Assembly: GCA_026005035.1 (NCBI GenBank)
Contig: BPKH01000004.1
Location: 1 to 64,000, forward strand
Source of the DNA: Porticoccaceae bacterium
GTDB lineage: Bacteria > Pseudomonadota > Gammaproteobacteria > Pseudomonadales > Porticoccaceae
Direction of reading: 5' to 3'
Length of the DNA: 64,000 bases
Positions 9,183 to 18,088 of the stretch are shown here, piece by piece. The translations under genes were made by a program, and so were the position numbers. The notes below the pieces were generated by a model that was not told the DNA's origin, ran no database searches, and saw only the letters and a program-made list of their open reading frames with translations. Every line of letters starts with the position of its first letter. The first letter of the stretch is position 1.

Positions 9183-9772
9183 CAGATTCCGGGCACGATC
9201 CCCGCGGGCACCTGGGCCGCGCGGGCGGCGTGGCCGAGCAGGATGCGGAACATGTTGAGCACCACGAAGAGGAGGATGGGCGACAGGTCGACCCCGGCCA
9301 GGGGGGGCAGGATGCGGCGGAAGGGAGCCATCACCGGTTCCATCAGGCGCCACAGGAGGCGGGCGGCGGGATGGCCGCTGTGGGGGGCCACCCAGCTCAG
9401 GATCACCACCGCGAGCACCCCGTAGTAGTAGCAACTCAAAGCCAGGGAGAGAAGGCCGAGAGCGCCCCACAGGAGCACTCGCAGGGGGTCCAGGAGGCCC
9501 GCGTCGTAGACCAGGCTGGCGGCGAGCTGAATGGCGAGCCACTCGACGAAGAGCGCCGCGAGGAGGGGGGACGGATCGAGCCGTCCAAGCCCCGGCACGA
9601 AGCGCCGCAGAGGCGCGAGGAGTGGCCAGGTGGCGCGGTGGACGAACTGGCAGACGGGGTTGCGAAAATCGGCTCGCACCAGGGGCAGGGCAAAGCGCAG
9701 GAGCAGCACCACCAGGTAGAGGGTGGCGAGGCTGTGGAAGAGAAACAGGCCCACGTCGGCGAGAGGGCTCAC
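9182..9772 (-). CDS. yggT: YggT family inner-membrane protein
   Basis: The 196-residue protein has two repeated YggT units, each with two hydrophobic helices separated by an amphipathic RNPVCQFVHRATWPLLAPLRR-like or RLLWRLMEPVMAPFRR segment. Membrane segments lie at about 5-28, 62-80, 90-120 and 165-180. The family is implicated in membrane or turgor homeostasis, but the molecular role is unclear. The GTG at 9772 overlaps the proC stop (GTGA), and the order yggS-proC-yggT is conserved. Confidence 0.9.
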   Translation of the reverse strand: MSPLADVGLFLFHSLATLYLVVLLLRFALPLVRADFRNPVCQFVHRATWPLLAPLRRFVPGLGRLDPSPLLAALFVEWLAIQLAASLVYDAGLLDPLRVLLWGALGLLSLALSCYYYGVLAVVILSWVAPHSGHPAARLLWRLMEPVMAPFRRILPPLAGVDLSPILLFVVLNMFRILLGHAARAAQVPAGIVPGI

Positions 9773-10587
9773 GGCTCGATCTCCCCGGCGAGCTCCCGCG
9801 CCCGCTCCCGGGCCGCCGCCACCGCCCGGCCCACCAGGGCGGCGAACCCTTCCTCGGCGAGCACCGCCAGCGCTCGCTCGGTGGTTCCCCCGGGCGAGGT
9901 CACCCGGCGGCGCAGTTCCGCCGGCTCCACCCCTTCGCGCTTCAGCAGGGCAGCGCTCCCCTGGAGGGTTTGGGCGGCCAGCTGGCGCGCCACGGCGGCG
10001 GGTAGGCCGAGGTCCGCGCCCGCTTGCGCCAAGACCTCCACCAGGAGGAAGAAATAGGCCGGCCCCGACCCGGACAGGGCGGTGACCGCGTCCAGGTGCG
10101 CCTCCTCCTCCACCCAGCAGGTTGCGCCCACCGCGGCGAACAGCGCCTCGGCCTGGTCCCGCTGGGCCGGGGTGACGGCGTCGTTGGCGAAGAGCGCCGT
10201 GGCGCCCTCGCCCACCAGGGCGGGGGTGTTGGGCATCGCCCGCACCAGCGCCCGCCGGGGACCGAACCAGCGGGCGAAGGCCGCCGTCGGCACGCCGGCG
10301 GCGATGGAGACGAGCGCCGTGTGGGACTCGAGCCGCGGGGCGATCTGCCGCGCCACCGCCGGCACCACCTGGGGCTTGACGGCGAGCACCACCCAGTCGG
10401 CACCGGGGAGGACGGGCTCGTTGTCCGCCTGCACCGGCACGCCTCGGGCGGCCAGGCGCTCGCGCCGCTCGGCCGCCGGGTCGGCGACGCGCAGGCGCTC
10501 GGCCGGGTGCCCCCGGGCGAGCAGTCCGCCGATGAGGCTTTCGGCCATGTTGCCGCCGCCGACGAAGGCGATGAGGGGTGGTGTCAC
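9769..10587 (-). CDS. proC: Pyrroline-5-carboxylate reductase
   Basis: The 272-residue enzyme carries out the last step of proline synthesis, reducing pyrroline-5-carboxylate with NAD(P)H. The Rossmann motif FVGGGNMAESLIGGLL begins at residue 8, VVLAVKPQVV and RAMPNTPALVGEGATAL follow, and the C-terminal signature DAVTALSGSGPAYFFL and VTSPGGTTERAL are intact. The GTG at 10587 overlaps the yggS stop as GTGA. The proA gene at 62297-63550 supplies the preceding step. Confidence 0.95.
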   Translation of the reverse strand: MTPPLIAFVGGGNMAESLIGGLLARGHPAERLRVADPAAERRERLAARGVPVQADNEPVLPGADWVVLAVKPQVVPAVARQIAPRLESHTALVSIAAGVPTAAFARWFGPRRALVRAMPNTPALVGEGATALFANDAVTPAQRDQAEALFAAVGATCWVEEEAHLDAVTALSGSGPAYFFLLVEVLAQAGADLGLPAAVARQLAAQTLQGSAALLKREGVEPAELRRRVTSPGGTTERALAVLAEEGFAALVGRAVAAARERARELAGEIEP

Positions 10588-11318
10588 GGGCGTTCTCCCA
10601 ATGGTTGGGGCGCGGCGGCGCCTGGACGAGGGCCGAACAGGGCAGTGCCGATCCGCACCAGGGTCGCCCCTTCGGCCACGGCCGCCTCCAGGTCGGCGGA
10701 CATGCCCATGGAGAGGGTGTCGAGCCGCGCCAGTCGGGGGTCGAGGGCCCTTAGGGTAGCAAGCAGCCGGCGCAGTCGGAAGAAGGGTTCGCGCTGGGCG
10801 GCTGGATCGGAGCGCGGCCGCGGAATCGCCATCAGGCCGCGCAGGGCGAGGCGCGGCAGCTCGGCCACGGCCAGGGCGAGATCGGCCACCTCGGCGCAGC
10901 GCACTCCCGACTTGGAGGGTTCGTCGTCCAAATTCACCTGCAGGCAGATCTGCAGCGGAGGCAACTGGGGCGGGCGCTGTTCCGAGAGGCGGCGCGCCAC
11001 CTTGAAGCGGTCCACCGAGTGTACCCAGGCGAAGCGGGCGGCGATCTCGCGGGTCTTGTTGGACTGGACGGGGCCGAGGAAGTGCCACTCCAGGGGCAGA
11101 TCGGCGAGGGCGGCCATCTTCGCCTGCGCTTCCTGGAGGTAGTTCTCCCCGAAGGAGCGAAGGCCCAGCCGCCAGGCGGCGCGGATCGCCTCGGGGGGGT
11201 GGCCCTTGGAGACGGCGACCAGTGCGATTTCGCCGGGGTCGCGGCCGGCCATGCGCGCGGCGCGGGCGATGCGCTCGCGCACCCGGGCGAGGTTCTCCGC
11301 GAGGTCCGGATCCGTCAT
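10584..11318 (-). CDS. yggS: YggS-type PLP-binding homeostasis protein
   Basis: The product has 244 residues with the alanine-racemase N-terminal barrel fold. The PLP lysine lies in VAVSKGHPPEAI (about residue 36), and FGENYLQEAQAK, WHFLGPVQSNKTREI and MGMSADLEAAVAEGATLVRIG are the family blocks. It handles intracellular pyridoxal phosphate and has no known catalytic turnover. The ATG at 11318 was chosen; the open frame extends 15 codons upstream, outside the family. The divergent pilT gene begins 51 bases away, so their promoters share that gap. Confidence 0.93.
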   Translation of the reverse strand: MTDPDLAENLARVRERIARAARMAGRDPGEIALVAVSKGHPPEAIRAAWRLGLRSFGENYLQEAQAKMAALADLPLEWHFLGPVQSNKTREIAARFAWVHSVDRFKVARRLSEQRPPQLPPLQICLQVNLDDEPSKSGVRCAEVADLALAVAELPRLALRGLMAIPRPRSDPAAQREPFFRLRRLLATLRALDPRLARLDTLSMGMSADLEAAVAEGATLVRIGTALFGPRPGAAAPQPLGERP

Positions 11319-11369
11319 ATACTCCCGTCTCGGGGCACCGCCCGGGGAAGAAGAGAAGCGCAAGGAACG

Positions 11370-12404
11370 ATGGACATCACCGAGCTTTTGGCCTTCAGCG
11401 TCAAACAGGGGGCGAGTGACCTACACCTCTCGGCGGGCCTGCCGCCGATGATCCGCATCGACGGCGACATCCGGCGCATCAACCTGCCGCCGCTGGAGCA
11501 CAAGGAGGTGCACAGTCTGATCTACGAGATCATGAATGACAAGCAGCGGCGGGACTACGAAGAATTCCTGGAGGTGGACTTCTCCTTCGAGGTGCCGGGT
11601 GTGGCCCGCTTCCGGGTCAACGCCTTCAACCAGCACCGTGGCGCCGGCGCCGTCTTCCGCACCATCCCGAGCCGCGTCTTGTCCCTCGAAGAGCTGGGCT
11701 TCGGTGGCGTCTTCAAGGAACTGTGCATGCTGCCGCGGGGGCTGGTCCTGGTCACCGGGCCCACTGGCTCGGGCAAGAGCACCACGCTGGCGGCGATGAT
11801 CGACTACATCAACCAAAACCGCTACCAGCACATCCTGACCATCGAGGACCCCATCGAGTTCGTCCACGAGAGCAAAAAGTGCCTGGTCAACCAGCGGGAG
11901 GTGCACCGCGACACCCACGGCTTCGCCGAGGCGCTGCGCTCGGCGCTGCGGGAAGACCCGGACGTGATCCTGGTGGGGGAGATGCGCGACCTGGAGACGA
12001 TTCGGCTTGCCCTCACCGCCGCCGAGACGGGCCATTTGGTGTTCGCCACCCTCCACACCTCCTCGGCGCCCAAGACCATCGACCGGATCATCGACGTCTT
12101 TCCCGCCGGCGAGAAGGCGATGGTCCGCTCCATGCTCTCGGAATCGCTCCAGGCGGTGATCTCGCAGACGTTGCTCAAGCGGATCGGCGGGGGGCGGGTG
12201 GCGGCCCACGAGATCATGATCGCCACCCCGGCGATCCGCAACCTGATCCGGGAAGACAAAGTGGCCCAGATGTACTCCATGATCCAGACCGGTGCCGCCC
12301 ACGGCATGCAGACCCTCGACCAGAGCCTGAAGAAACTGGTGACCCAGAAGGTGGTGGCCCGGGAAGTGGCCCGCGAGCGGGCCAAGGTGCCCGAAGAGAT
12401 CTGA
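11370..12404 (+). CDS. pilT: PilT, type IV pilus retraction ATPase
   Basis: The 344-residue hexameric ATPase powers pilus depolymerisation and twitching. Walker A GPTGSGKST lies near 130-138, followed by the Asp box IEDPIEFVH, Walker B DVILVGEMRD, the His box TGHLVFATLHT and the PilT-specific C-terminal AIRNLIRE (about 289-296). The ATG at 11370 has AAGGA 5 bases upstream, and N-terminal MDITELLAFSVKQGASDLHLS matches the family. pilU follows after 23 bases. Confidence 0.97.
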   Translation: MDITELLAFSVKQGASDLHLSAGLPPMIRIDGDIRRINLPPLEHKEVHSLIYEIMNDKQRRDYEEFLEVDFSFEVPGVARFRVNAFNQHRGAGAVFRTIPSRVLSLEELGFGGVFKELCMLPRGLVLVTGPTGSGKSTTLAAMIDYINQNRYQHILTIEDPIEFVHESKKCLVNQREVHRDTHGFAEALRSALREDPDVILVGEMRDLETIRLALTAAETGHLVFATLHTSSAPKTIDRIIDVFPAGEKAMVRSMLSESLQAVISQTLLKRIGGGRVAAHEIMIATPAIRNLIREDKVAQMYSMIQTGAAHGMQTLDQSLKKLVTQKVVAREVARERAKVPEEI

Positions 12405-12427
12405 ACGACGACGTCGAGGAGGCTTCT

Positions 12428-13591
12428 GTGCCTGAGCTGTCGGTCCTACTCAAGTTGATGGTGGAAAAGGAGGCCTCGGACCTGTTCATCACCGTCGGCG
12501 TGCCGCCCTCGCTCAAGATCCACGGCCGGGTGGTGCCGGTGGGCAAGACGGCCCTCACCTCCGAGGCAGTCCGCCAGCTGGTGGAAGGCATCATGGACGA
12601 GCGCCAGCGGGAGGAGTTCCGCGCCCGCAAGGAGCTCAACTTCGCCATCTCCGCCCCGGAGGGGGGGCGCTTTCGGGTGAGCGCCTTTTTCCAGCGCAAC
12701 GACATGGGAATGGTCCTGCGGCGGATCGAGACCCGCATCCCCACCGTGGAGTCGCTGGGCCTGCCCCTGATCCTCAAGGATCTCGTGATGAACAAGCGGG
12801 GCATCATCATCTTCGTGGGCGCCACCGGCACCGGCAAGTCCACCTCCCTGGCGGCGCTGATCGGCCATCGCAACCGCAACTCCCGCGGCCACATCATCTC
12901 CATCGAAGATCCCATCGAGTTCGTCCACCGCCACGAGGGGTGCATCGTCACCCAGCGGGAGGTGGGGGTGGACACCGAGTCCTTCGAGGTGGCCCTGCGC
13001 AACACCCTGCGGCAGGCCCCCGACGTGATTCTCATCGGCGAGATCCGCACCCGCGAGGTGATGCAGCACGCCATCACCTTCGCCGAGACCGGCCATCTGG
13101 TGTTGGCCACCCTCCACGCCAACAACGCCAACCAGGCCATCGATCGGATCATCCACTTCTTTCCCCCGGACATGCACCAGCAGGTGTGGCTCGACCTCTC
13201 GCTGAACCTGCGCGCCATCGTCGCCCAGCAGCTGGTGCCCAAGGCGGACGGCAGCGGCCGCCGCGCCGCGGTGGAGATTCTCCTCAACACCCCCCTGGCG
13301 GCGGATCTGATCCGCAAGGGGGAGGTGCACAAACTCAAGGAACTGATGAAGCGCTCCACCGAGCAGGGGATGCAGACCTTCGACCAGGCCCTCTACGAGC
13401 TCTACCGGGCGGGGGAGATCACCTACGAGGACGCCATCGCCCACGCCGACTCCAAGAACGATCTGCGGCTCTTGATCAAGCTCCAGGAACAGGGCGATGC
13501 GGCGCGCAGCAACGGCTTCGGCGACGAACTGGGCGTCGACGAGGACCCCCGCGAATCCTTCACCCTCTTCGGGCAGCGGCCCCGCCCCTGA
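12428..13591 (+). CDS. pilU: PilU, PilT-like retraction ATPase
   Basis: This PilT paralogue of 387 residues works with PilT during pilus retraction under load. It shows Walker A GATGTGKST (about 136-144), ISIEDPIEFVH, DVILIGEIRTRE and TGHLVLATLHANNANQA. The C-terminus is longer than PilT's and ends with an acidic, family-typical tail. The GTG at 12428 is chosen because GAGGAGG lies about 6 bases upstream and the product then aligns with the family start (ELSVLLKLMVEKEASDLF). Its stop is 3 bases from the convergent ruvX stop. Confidence 0.95.
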   Translation: MPELSVLLKLMVEKEASDLFITVGVPPSLKIHGRVVPVGKTALTSEAVRQLVEGIMDERQREEFRARKELNFAISAPEGGRFRVSAFFQRNDMGMVLRRIETRIPTVESLGLPLILKDLVMNKRGIIIFVGATGTGKSTSLAALIGHRNRNSRGHIISIEDPIEFVHRHEGCIVTQREVGVDTESFEVALRNTLRQAPDVILIGEIRTREVMQHAITFAETGHLVLATLHANNANQAIDRIIHFFPPDMHQQVWLDLSLNLRAIVAQQLVPKADGSGRRAAVEILLNTPLAADLIRKGEVHKLKELMKRSTEQGMQTFDQALYELYRAGEITYEDAIAHADSKNDLRLLIKLQEQGDAARSNGFGDELGVDEDPRESFTLFGQRPRP

Positions 13592-13594
13592 GCC

Positions 13595-14008
13595 TTAAGG
13601 GGGCAGCGCGCGCTCCGGGGCGGCGAGCCAGGTCTCGAGGATCAGCTGGGCGGCGAGCCCGTCCACGGGGGCGCGGCCCGGGCGGTGGCTGCGCGCCTCC
13701 CGGGTGGTGAGCCGTTCGTCCACCATCGCCGCCGGCACCCCGGTGCGGCCCGCGAGCCGCCGCGCGAAGCGGCGCGCCGCCGCGGCAGCCGGCCCCTCGC
13801 TGCCGTCCATGTTGAGCGGCAACCCGACCACTAAAAGGTCGGGTTGCCACTCCCGCACCAGGGCCTCGAGGCGCGGCCAGTCGGGGCGCTCCGCGGCAAA
13901 GCGCAGCACCGCCACGGGGGTGGCGGTTTGGGTGAGGGTCTGGCCGACGGCCACGCCCACCTGGCGCGTGCCGTAGTCGAAGGCCAGCACCCTGAGGTGG
14001 CGCGCCAC
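13595..14008 (-). CDS. ruvX: RuvX/YqgF-type RNase H-fold nuclease
   Basis: The 137-residue protein is a Holliday-junction-resolvase-like RNase H-fold enzyme linked to pre-16S rRNA 5' end maturation. AFDYGTRQVGVA (about 9-20) holds the first catalytic Asp, GLPLNMDG the second block, and DERLTTREA with VDGLAAQLILETWL completes the active site. The GTG at 14008 lies one base after the yqgE stop. The gshB-tonB-yqgE-ruvX order is conserved in pseudomonads. Confidence 0.92.
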   Translation of the reverse strand: MARHLRVLAFDYGTRQVGVAVGQTLTQTATPVAVLRFAAERPDWPRLEALVREWQPDLLVVGLPLNMDGSEGPAAAAARRFARRLAGRTGVPAAMVDERLTTREARSHRPGRAPVDGLAAQLILETWLAAPERALPP

Positions 14009-14009
14009 C

Positions 14010-14579
14010 TCAGGCGTGGCCCGCCACCGGGCTCAGCTTGCCGAGATCCACGCCGATCTTGGCGGTGGTGGCCGCCAGGCGCTGCTCGAAGGGGACGTCG
14101 AAGACGATGCTGGGATCGGCCCGGACGACGAGCCAACTGTTGGCGGCGATTTCGGCCTCCAGCTGTCCCGGCCCCCAACCCGCGTAGCCGAGGGTGATGT
14201 AGCTCGCCTCCGGCCCTTCCCGCCCGGCGATGGCCGCCAGGATGTCTTGGGAGGCGGTGATGCAGATCTCGTCGGAGACCTGCAGGGTCGACTCGAAGCG
14301 GCGCGTCGCCGGCCGGTGGATGACGAACCCCCGCTCCGGTTGCACGGGTCCTCCGAGCAGCACCGGGCGGCGGCCCACCTCCTCGGGACACTGCAACTTG
14401 AGCTCCGCGAAGACCCGCGCCATGGGCACCTCGGTGGGGCGGTTGATGATCAGCCCGATCGCCCCCTCCGGTCCGTGCTCGAACAGGTAGACCACGGTGT
14501 CGCGGAAGTTGGGGTCGCGCAGCCCCGGCATCGCCACCAGGAAGTGGTCTTTCAGGCTGTGGAACTTGGGAGCCGACAT
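14010..14579 (-). CDS. yqgE: YqgE family protein (UPF0301/DUF179)
   Basis: This 189-residue member of the DUF179 family has unknown function. Family markers are FLVAMPGLRDPNFRDTVVYL (13-32), GAIGLIINRPTEV, LGGPVQPERGFVIH and LGYAGWGPGQLE. It is followed by ruvX after one base and preceded by tonB with a 70-base gap, so it may have its own weak promoter, although none stands out. Confidence 0.92.
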   Translation of the reverse strand: MSAPKFHSLKDHFLVAMPGLRDPNFRDTVVYLFEHGPEGAIGLIINRPTEVPMARVFAELKLQCPEEVGRRPVLLGGPVQPERGFVIHRPATRRFESTLQVSDEICITASQDILAAIAGREGPEASYITLGYAGWGPGQLEAEIAANSWLVVRADPSIVFDVPFEQRLAATTAKIGVDLGKLSPVAGHA

Positions 14580-14649
14580 GGTTCATCCCCTCCACCTGAA
14601 GGGTTGCACCTGGAGTATTGGGGCGGCAGGCCGCCTTTGCAAGGCGGCG

Positions 14650-15501
14650 TCACTCGGCGGTGGTGGTCAGGCGGTGGCCCGGAACGAAGCGCCAGGTGCG
14701 GATCACGGTGATGCGGTCCTCGGCGACGGAGGGGGGGATGGGCGCGAAGGGGGAAGCCAGGCGGACGATGCGGATCGCCGCCTGGTCGAGGACCCGCTGG
14801 CCCGAGCTCTCCAGGATCTCCACGCCCACCACGCCCCCGGTGCGGTCCACGGTCACGGCGAGGCGAAGCTGCCCGTAGAGGTGCCGCCGGCGCGCCTCTT
14901 CCGGATAGTTGTCGTTGCCCACCCGCTCCACCCACTCCACCCAGCGGCGCAGGTATTCGGCGTGGTCGGCGCGGCGGGCGCTGGCCGCGGTGAGCACCAG
15001 GGTGCGCGGCAGGCGGCTCAAGCGCTGGCGGTTTTCCGCCAGTTTGGCGCGCAGGCTGGCGATCTCGCGCACCCGTTGCGGCTGGTTGTCGGCGGCCTCC
15101 CCGGGCCGGGGGGCGGCGGGCGAGGGGGCGCTGGCCGCGCCCCCGGCCGCCGCCACCACTTGGGGGATCTCCGCGGCGGCGCCCGCTTGCGCGGGCTGGG
15201 GGTGGGCCAGGGGGTCGACGTCACGGAAGCGGACGTCGTCGAGGCTGGGCACCTGGTCGGTGCGCAGGAGGCGGCGGTGGCGGGCGTCGCCGCTGCCCCG
15301 TTGGTCGATGGCGGCGAGGTAGTCCGCCTGCTCGGGAGGCGCGTCCGCCGGGGTACGGGCGAGGGTCACCTCCAGCGTGGCGGCCGGCGGGGGCTGCGGT
15401 TCCAGGGCGAAGCCGACGGCCAGCAGGGCGAACAGGTGCACCGCCAGCGCCGCCGCGAAGGGCAGCGCCGGCGGTTGGCGGTCGAAAAAGGCGGAGCTCA
15501 C
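14650..15501 (-). CDS. tonB: TonB family energy transducer
   Basis: The 283-residue protein has a single N-terminal membrane anchor (about 13-32), a proline- and alanine-rich periplasmic linker (about 35-150) and a C-terminal TonB domain (about 195-283) with YPEEARRRHLYGQLRLAV and SSGQRVLDQAAIRIV. It transmits proton-motive force from ExbBD to outer-membrane receptors such as the one at 1037-3340; no exbBD lies in the window. Homologues at this position in pseudomonads are associated with twitching and pilus assembly, so a role there is possible. The GTG at 15501 overlaps the gshB stop (GTGA). Confidence 0.88.
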   Translation of the reverse strand: MSSAFFDRQPPALPFAAALAVHLFALLAVGFALEPQPPPAATLEVTLARTPADAPPEQADYLAAIDQRGSGDARHRRLLRTDQVPSLDDVRFRDVDPLAHPQPAQAGAAAEIPQVVAAAGGAASAPSPAAPRPGEAADNQPQRVREIASLRAKLAENRQRLSRLPRTLVLTAASARRADHAEYLRRWVEWVERVGNDNYPEEARRRHLYGQLRLAVTVDRTGGVVGVEILESSGQRVLDQAAIRIVRLASPFAPIPPSVAEDRITVIRTWRFVPGHRLTTTAE

Positions 15502-16457
15502 CGGGAGGCGGCGGCTAAGCGCCGCTCGATGGCGTCGACCACCCACTCGCCCACCGCCACCCCCGTGGCGCGCTCGATCTCTCGGGCGCAGGTGGGGCTC
15601 GTCACGTTGATCTCGGTGAGGTGGTCGCCGATCACGTCCAGGCCGGCGAAGAGAATACCCCGCTCGCGCAGCACCGGCCCCACGGCGGCGGCGATCTCCC
15701 GGTCGCGGGGCGTGAGGGGACGGACCTCGCCGGTGCCCCCCGCAGCCAGATTGCCGCGACTTTCCCCGGCGGCCGGAATGCGCGCCAGGCACCAGGGCAC
15801 CGCCTCGCCGTCGACCATCAGGATCCGCTTGTCGCCGTCGCGGATGGCGGGCAGGTATCGCTGGGCCATGATGGTGCGCCGCCCGTGTTGGGTGAGCACC
15901 TCGAGGATGACGCTCAGGTTGGTGTCCCCTTCCCGCACATGGAACACCGAAGCGCCCCCCATGGCGTCGAGGGGCTTGTAGACCACGTCCCGGTGGCGTT
16001 GGAAAAAAGCCTTCAGGCGCGCCGGATCGCGGCTCACCAGGTGCGGGGGCGCAAGGTCGGGAAAGTCGGCGGCGAACAGCTTTTCGTTGCAGTCGCGCAG
16101 GCTCTGGGGGCGGTTGACCACGAGGCTGCCCCGCTCTTCGGCCATCTCCAGGAGGTAGGTGGAGTAGATGTACTCGCTGTCGAAGGGCGGGTCTTTGCGC
16201 ATGAGGATCACCGGCAGTGCGGCGAGGGGGCGCTCCTCGGGATCCCCCAGGGCGAACCAGCGCGCCGGGTCGGCGAACACCTCGAGGGGGCGCATGCGCC
16301 CCCGCGGCTCGCCATCTTCCAGGTAGAGATCCCCCTGTTCCATGTACCAGAGGTCAAAGCCGCGGGCCTGGGCGGCGAGGAGCAGAGCCAGGGTGGTGTC
16401 CTTCTTGAAGTCGATGGCGGCGATGGGGTCCATGACGACGCCGAGGGCCCGGGCCAT
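15498..16457 (-). CDS. gshB: Glutathione synthetase
   Basis: This 319-residue ATP-grasp enzyme joins glycine to gamma-glutamylcysteine. Landmarks are MDPIAAIDFKKDTTLALLLAA near the start, LMRKDPPFDSEYIYSTYLLE, the ATP-grasp lysine region VVYKPLDAMGGASVF and the C-terminal EINVTSPTCAREIE. The ATG at 16457 has GGAGGAAAG upstream. It is divergent from pilG across a 205-base gap containing a GATAAT on its strand (about 16482-16487) that could be its -10. Confidence 0.96.
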   Translation of the reverse strand: MARALGVVMDPIAAIDFKKDTTLALLLAAQARGFDLWYMEQGDLYLEDGEPRGRMRPLEVFADPARWFALGDPEERPLAALPVILMRKDPPFDSEYIYSTYLLEMAEERGSLVVNRPQSLRDCNEKLFAADFPDLAPPHLVSRDPARLKAFFQRHRDVVYKPLDAMGGASVFHVREGDTNLSVILEVLTQHGRRTIMAQRYLPAIRDGDKRILMVDGEAVPWCLARIPAAGESRGNLAAGGTGEVRPLTPRDREIAAAVGPVLRERGILFAGLDVIGDHLTEINVTSPTCAREIERATGVAVGEWVVDAIERRLAAASR

Positions 16458-16662
16458 GGCTTTCCTCCGCGGGGAAACGCGGCGATTATCCCGCCTGCGG
16501 GCGCGGCGGCACAACCGCCGGTTCTTCGCCTTGCCGCCGACTCGCCGGTGGGCGAGGTGGCGGAGCGAGGGCGCTGGATCCTGCCCGCGCATTGTGCTAC
16601 AAACGCCGCTGGGGAGAACGGCGCGCGGCGAAGCGCACGACAACCATCACAGGGAACCGTCG

Positions 16663-17055
16663 ATGACCACAGCGTTCGAGGGGCTGCGCGTCCTGGTGGT
16701 GGACGACAGCAACACCATCCGCAAGACCGCGGAAACCCTGCTCGCCCGGGCGGGATGCGAGGTGATCACCGCCGCCGACGGCTTCGACGCCTTGGCCAAG
16801 ATCGCCGAGCGCCGGCCGCAGATCGTCTTCGTCGACATCATGATGCCGCGCCTCGACGGCTATCAGACCTGCAGCCTGATCAAGCACCATCCGGAGCTCA
16901 AAGAGATCCCCGTGATCATGCTGTCGAGCAAGGACGGGCTGTTCGACAAGGCGAAGGGGAGGCTGGTGGGGGCCGACGACTACCTGACCAAGCCGTTCAG
17001 CAAAAACGAATTGTTCGCAGCCCTCGAGAAGTACGCCCCCGTGCCCACTCCGTGA
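16663..17055 (+). CDS. pilG: PilG, CheY-like response regulator
   Basis: The 130-residue product is a single receiver domain. VLVVDDSNTIRKTAE begins at residue 10, the phosphoacceptor Asp is in IVFVDIMMPRLDGY (near 58) and the switch lysine is in DDYLTKPF. In the Pil-Chp system PilG takes phosphate from ChpA and promotes pilus extension. GGGAA precedes the ATG. It is the first gene of the operon pilG-pilH-pilI-pilJ-pilK-chpA-chpB-chpC. Confidence 0.95.
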   Translation: MTTAFEGLRVLVVDDSNTIRKTAETLLARAGCEVITAADGFDALAKIAERRPQIVFVDIMMPRLDGYQTCSLIKHHPELKEIPVIMLSSKDGLFDKAKGRLVGADDYLTKPFSKNELFAALEKYAPVPTP

Positions 17056-17107
17056 CGCTCGCGCGCTCGAGGAGCAGTTTGGTGACCGCAGAGAGGTGAA
17101 CGTTTCC

Positions 17108-17473
17108 ATGGCCAAGAAGGTGCTCATCGTCGACGACTCGCCCACCGAGCTCAAGAAGCTCTCCACCATGCTGCGCAAGCACGGCTTCGAGGTGATCACC
17201 GCCGACGACGGCGAAAAGGGGGTGCAGGCGGCGCGCAGCCAGCGCCCCGACGTGGTGCTGATGGACATCGTCATGCCCGGCATGAACGGTTTCCAGGCCA
17301 CCCGCCAGATCTGCAAGTCCCCGGACACCGCGCACATCCCGGTGATCATCGTCAGCACCAAGGGCCAGGAGACCGACCGCCTGTGGGGCACCCGCCAGGG
17401 AGCCCGCGCCTACCTCACCAAGCCGGTGGCGGAGCGGGAGCTGGTCTCCGCCATCCAGCAGGTGGTGGGCTGA
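17108..17473 (+). CDS. pilH: PilH, CheY-like response regulator
   Basis: The 121-residue receiver-only protein matches PilH in length. VLIVDDSPTELKKLSTMLRKHGFEV opens the domain, the Asp is in VVLMDIVMPGMNG (near 52) and the Lys in ARAYLTKPV. PilH counters PilG, favouring retraction or acting as a phosphate sink. I use the ATG at 17108 because GAGGTG lies 7-12 bases before it; a GTG at 17096 would add four residues and crowd the ribosome site. Confidence 0.94.
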   Translation: MAKKVLIVDDSPTELKKLSTMLRKHGFEVITADDGEKGVQAARSQRPDVVLMDIVMPGMNGFQATRQICKSPDTAHIPVIIVSTKGQETDRLWGTRQGARAYLTKPVAERELVSAIQQVVG

Positions 17474-17488
17474 GGCGGGAGAAGGGGC

Positions 17489-18022
17489 GTGGCCGAGGAA
17501 CTCTTCGCCCAGCTCGTCGAGCTCGCCGACCGCTACCGCCGCTCCGCGCGCCCGTTGCCCGCCCGCGAGGAGGTGGCCGAGACGCGCACCGTGGTCTGCT
17601 TTCGGGTGCTGGGCGCGCTGGTCGGGGTGCTGCTCGAGGAGCTCGACGAGGTGCTCGAAGTGCCCCACTGCACGCGCCTCCCCCGGGTGCGCTCCTGGGT
17701 CCGCGGGGTGGCCAACGTGCGCGGCAAGCTGATGCCGGTGATCGACTTCGCCAGTTTCCTGGGGGGGCGGTTGACCGCCCCGCCCAAGCGGCAGCGGTTG
17801 CTGGTGGTGGAGCGGCGCGGCATCGCCGCCGGGTTGGTGGTGGACGAGGTGCTCGGCATGCGCCACTTCCGGGTCGACGGCTACGGAGAAGAGCGCGCCG
17901 GCGTACCCCCGCCGCTGTCGCCCTACGTGCCGGGCACCTTCGTGCTGGACGGGCAGCGGGTGCCGCTTTTTCGCCCCGACGCCCTCTTTGCCAGTGAGGA
18001 GTTTTTGCGGGTGGCTGCCTAG
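17489..18022 (+). CDS. pilI: PilI, CheW-like adaptor
   Basis: The 177-residue CheW-domain protein couples the receptor PilJ to the kinase ChpA. The domain runs from about 35 to 170 with VVCFRVLGALVGVLLEEL, VRGVANVRGKLMPVIDF and GLVVDEVLGMRHF. The GTG start is 15 bases after pilH and is preceded by GGCGGGAGAAGGGG. Confidence 0.93.
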   Translation: MAEELFAQLVELADRYRRSARPLPAREEVAETRTVVCFRVLGALVGVLLEELDEVLEVPHCTRLPRVRSWVRGVANVRGKLMPVIDFASFLGGRLTAPPKRQRLLVVERRGIAAGLVVDEVLGMRHFRVDGYGEERAGVPPPLSPYVPGTFVLDGQRVPLFRPDALFASEEFLRVAA

Positions 18023-18088
18023 CGGCGCTGCCTTCCGCCTTCGAGAGACCAACAACGAGCCAAGCGGCGTTGCCGCCGGGAGTGGGAG

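Noticed and set aside
13585-13606. GCCCC/GGGGGC inverted repeat between pilU and ruvX as terminator
   Set aside because: Short stem without a T-tract, mostly inside the coding ends.
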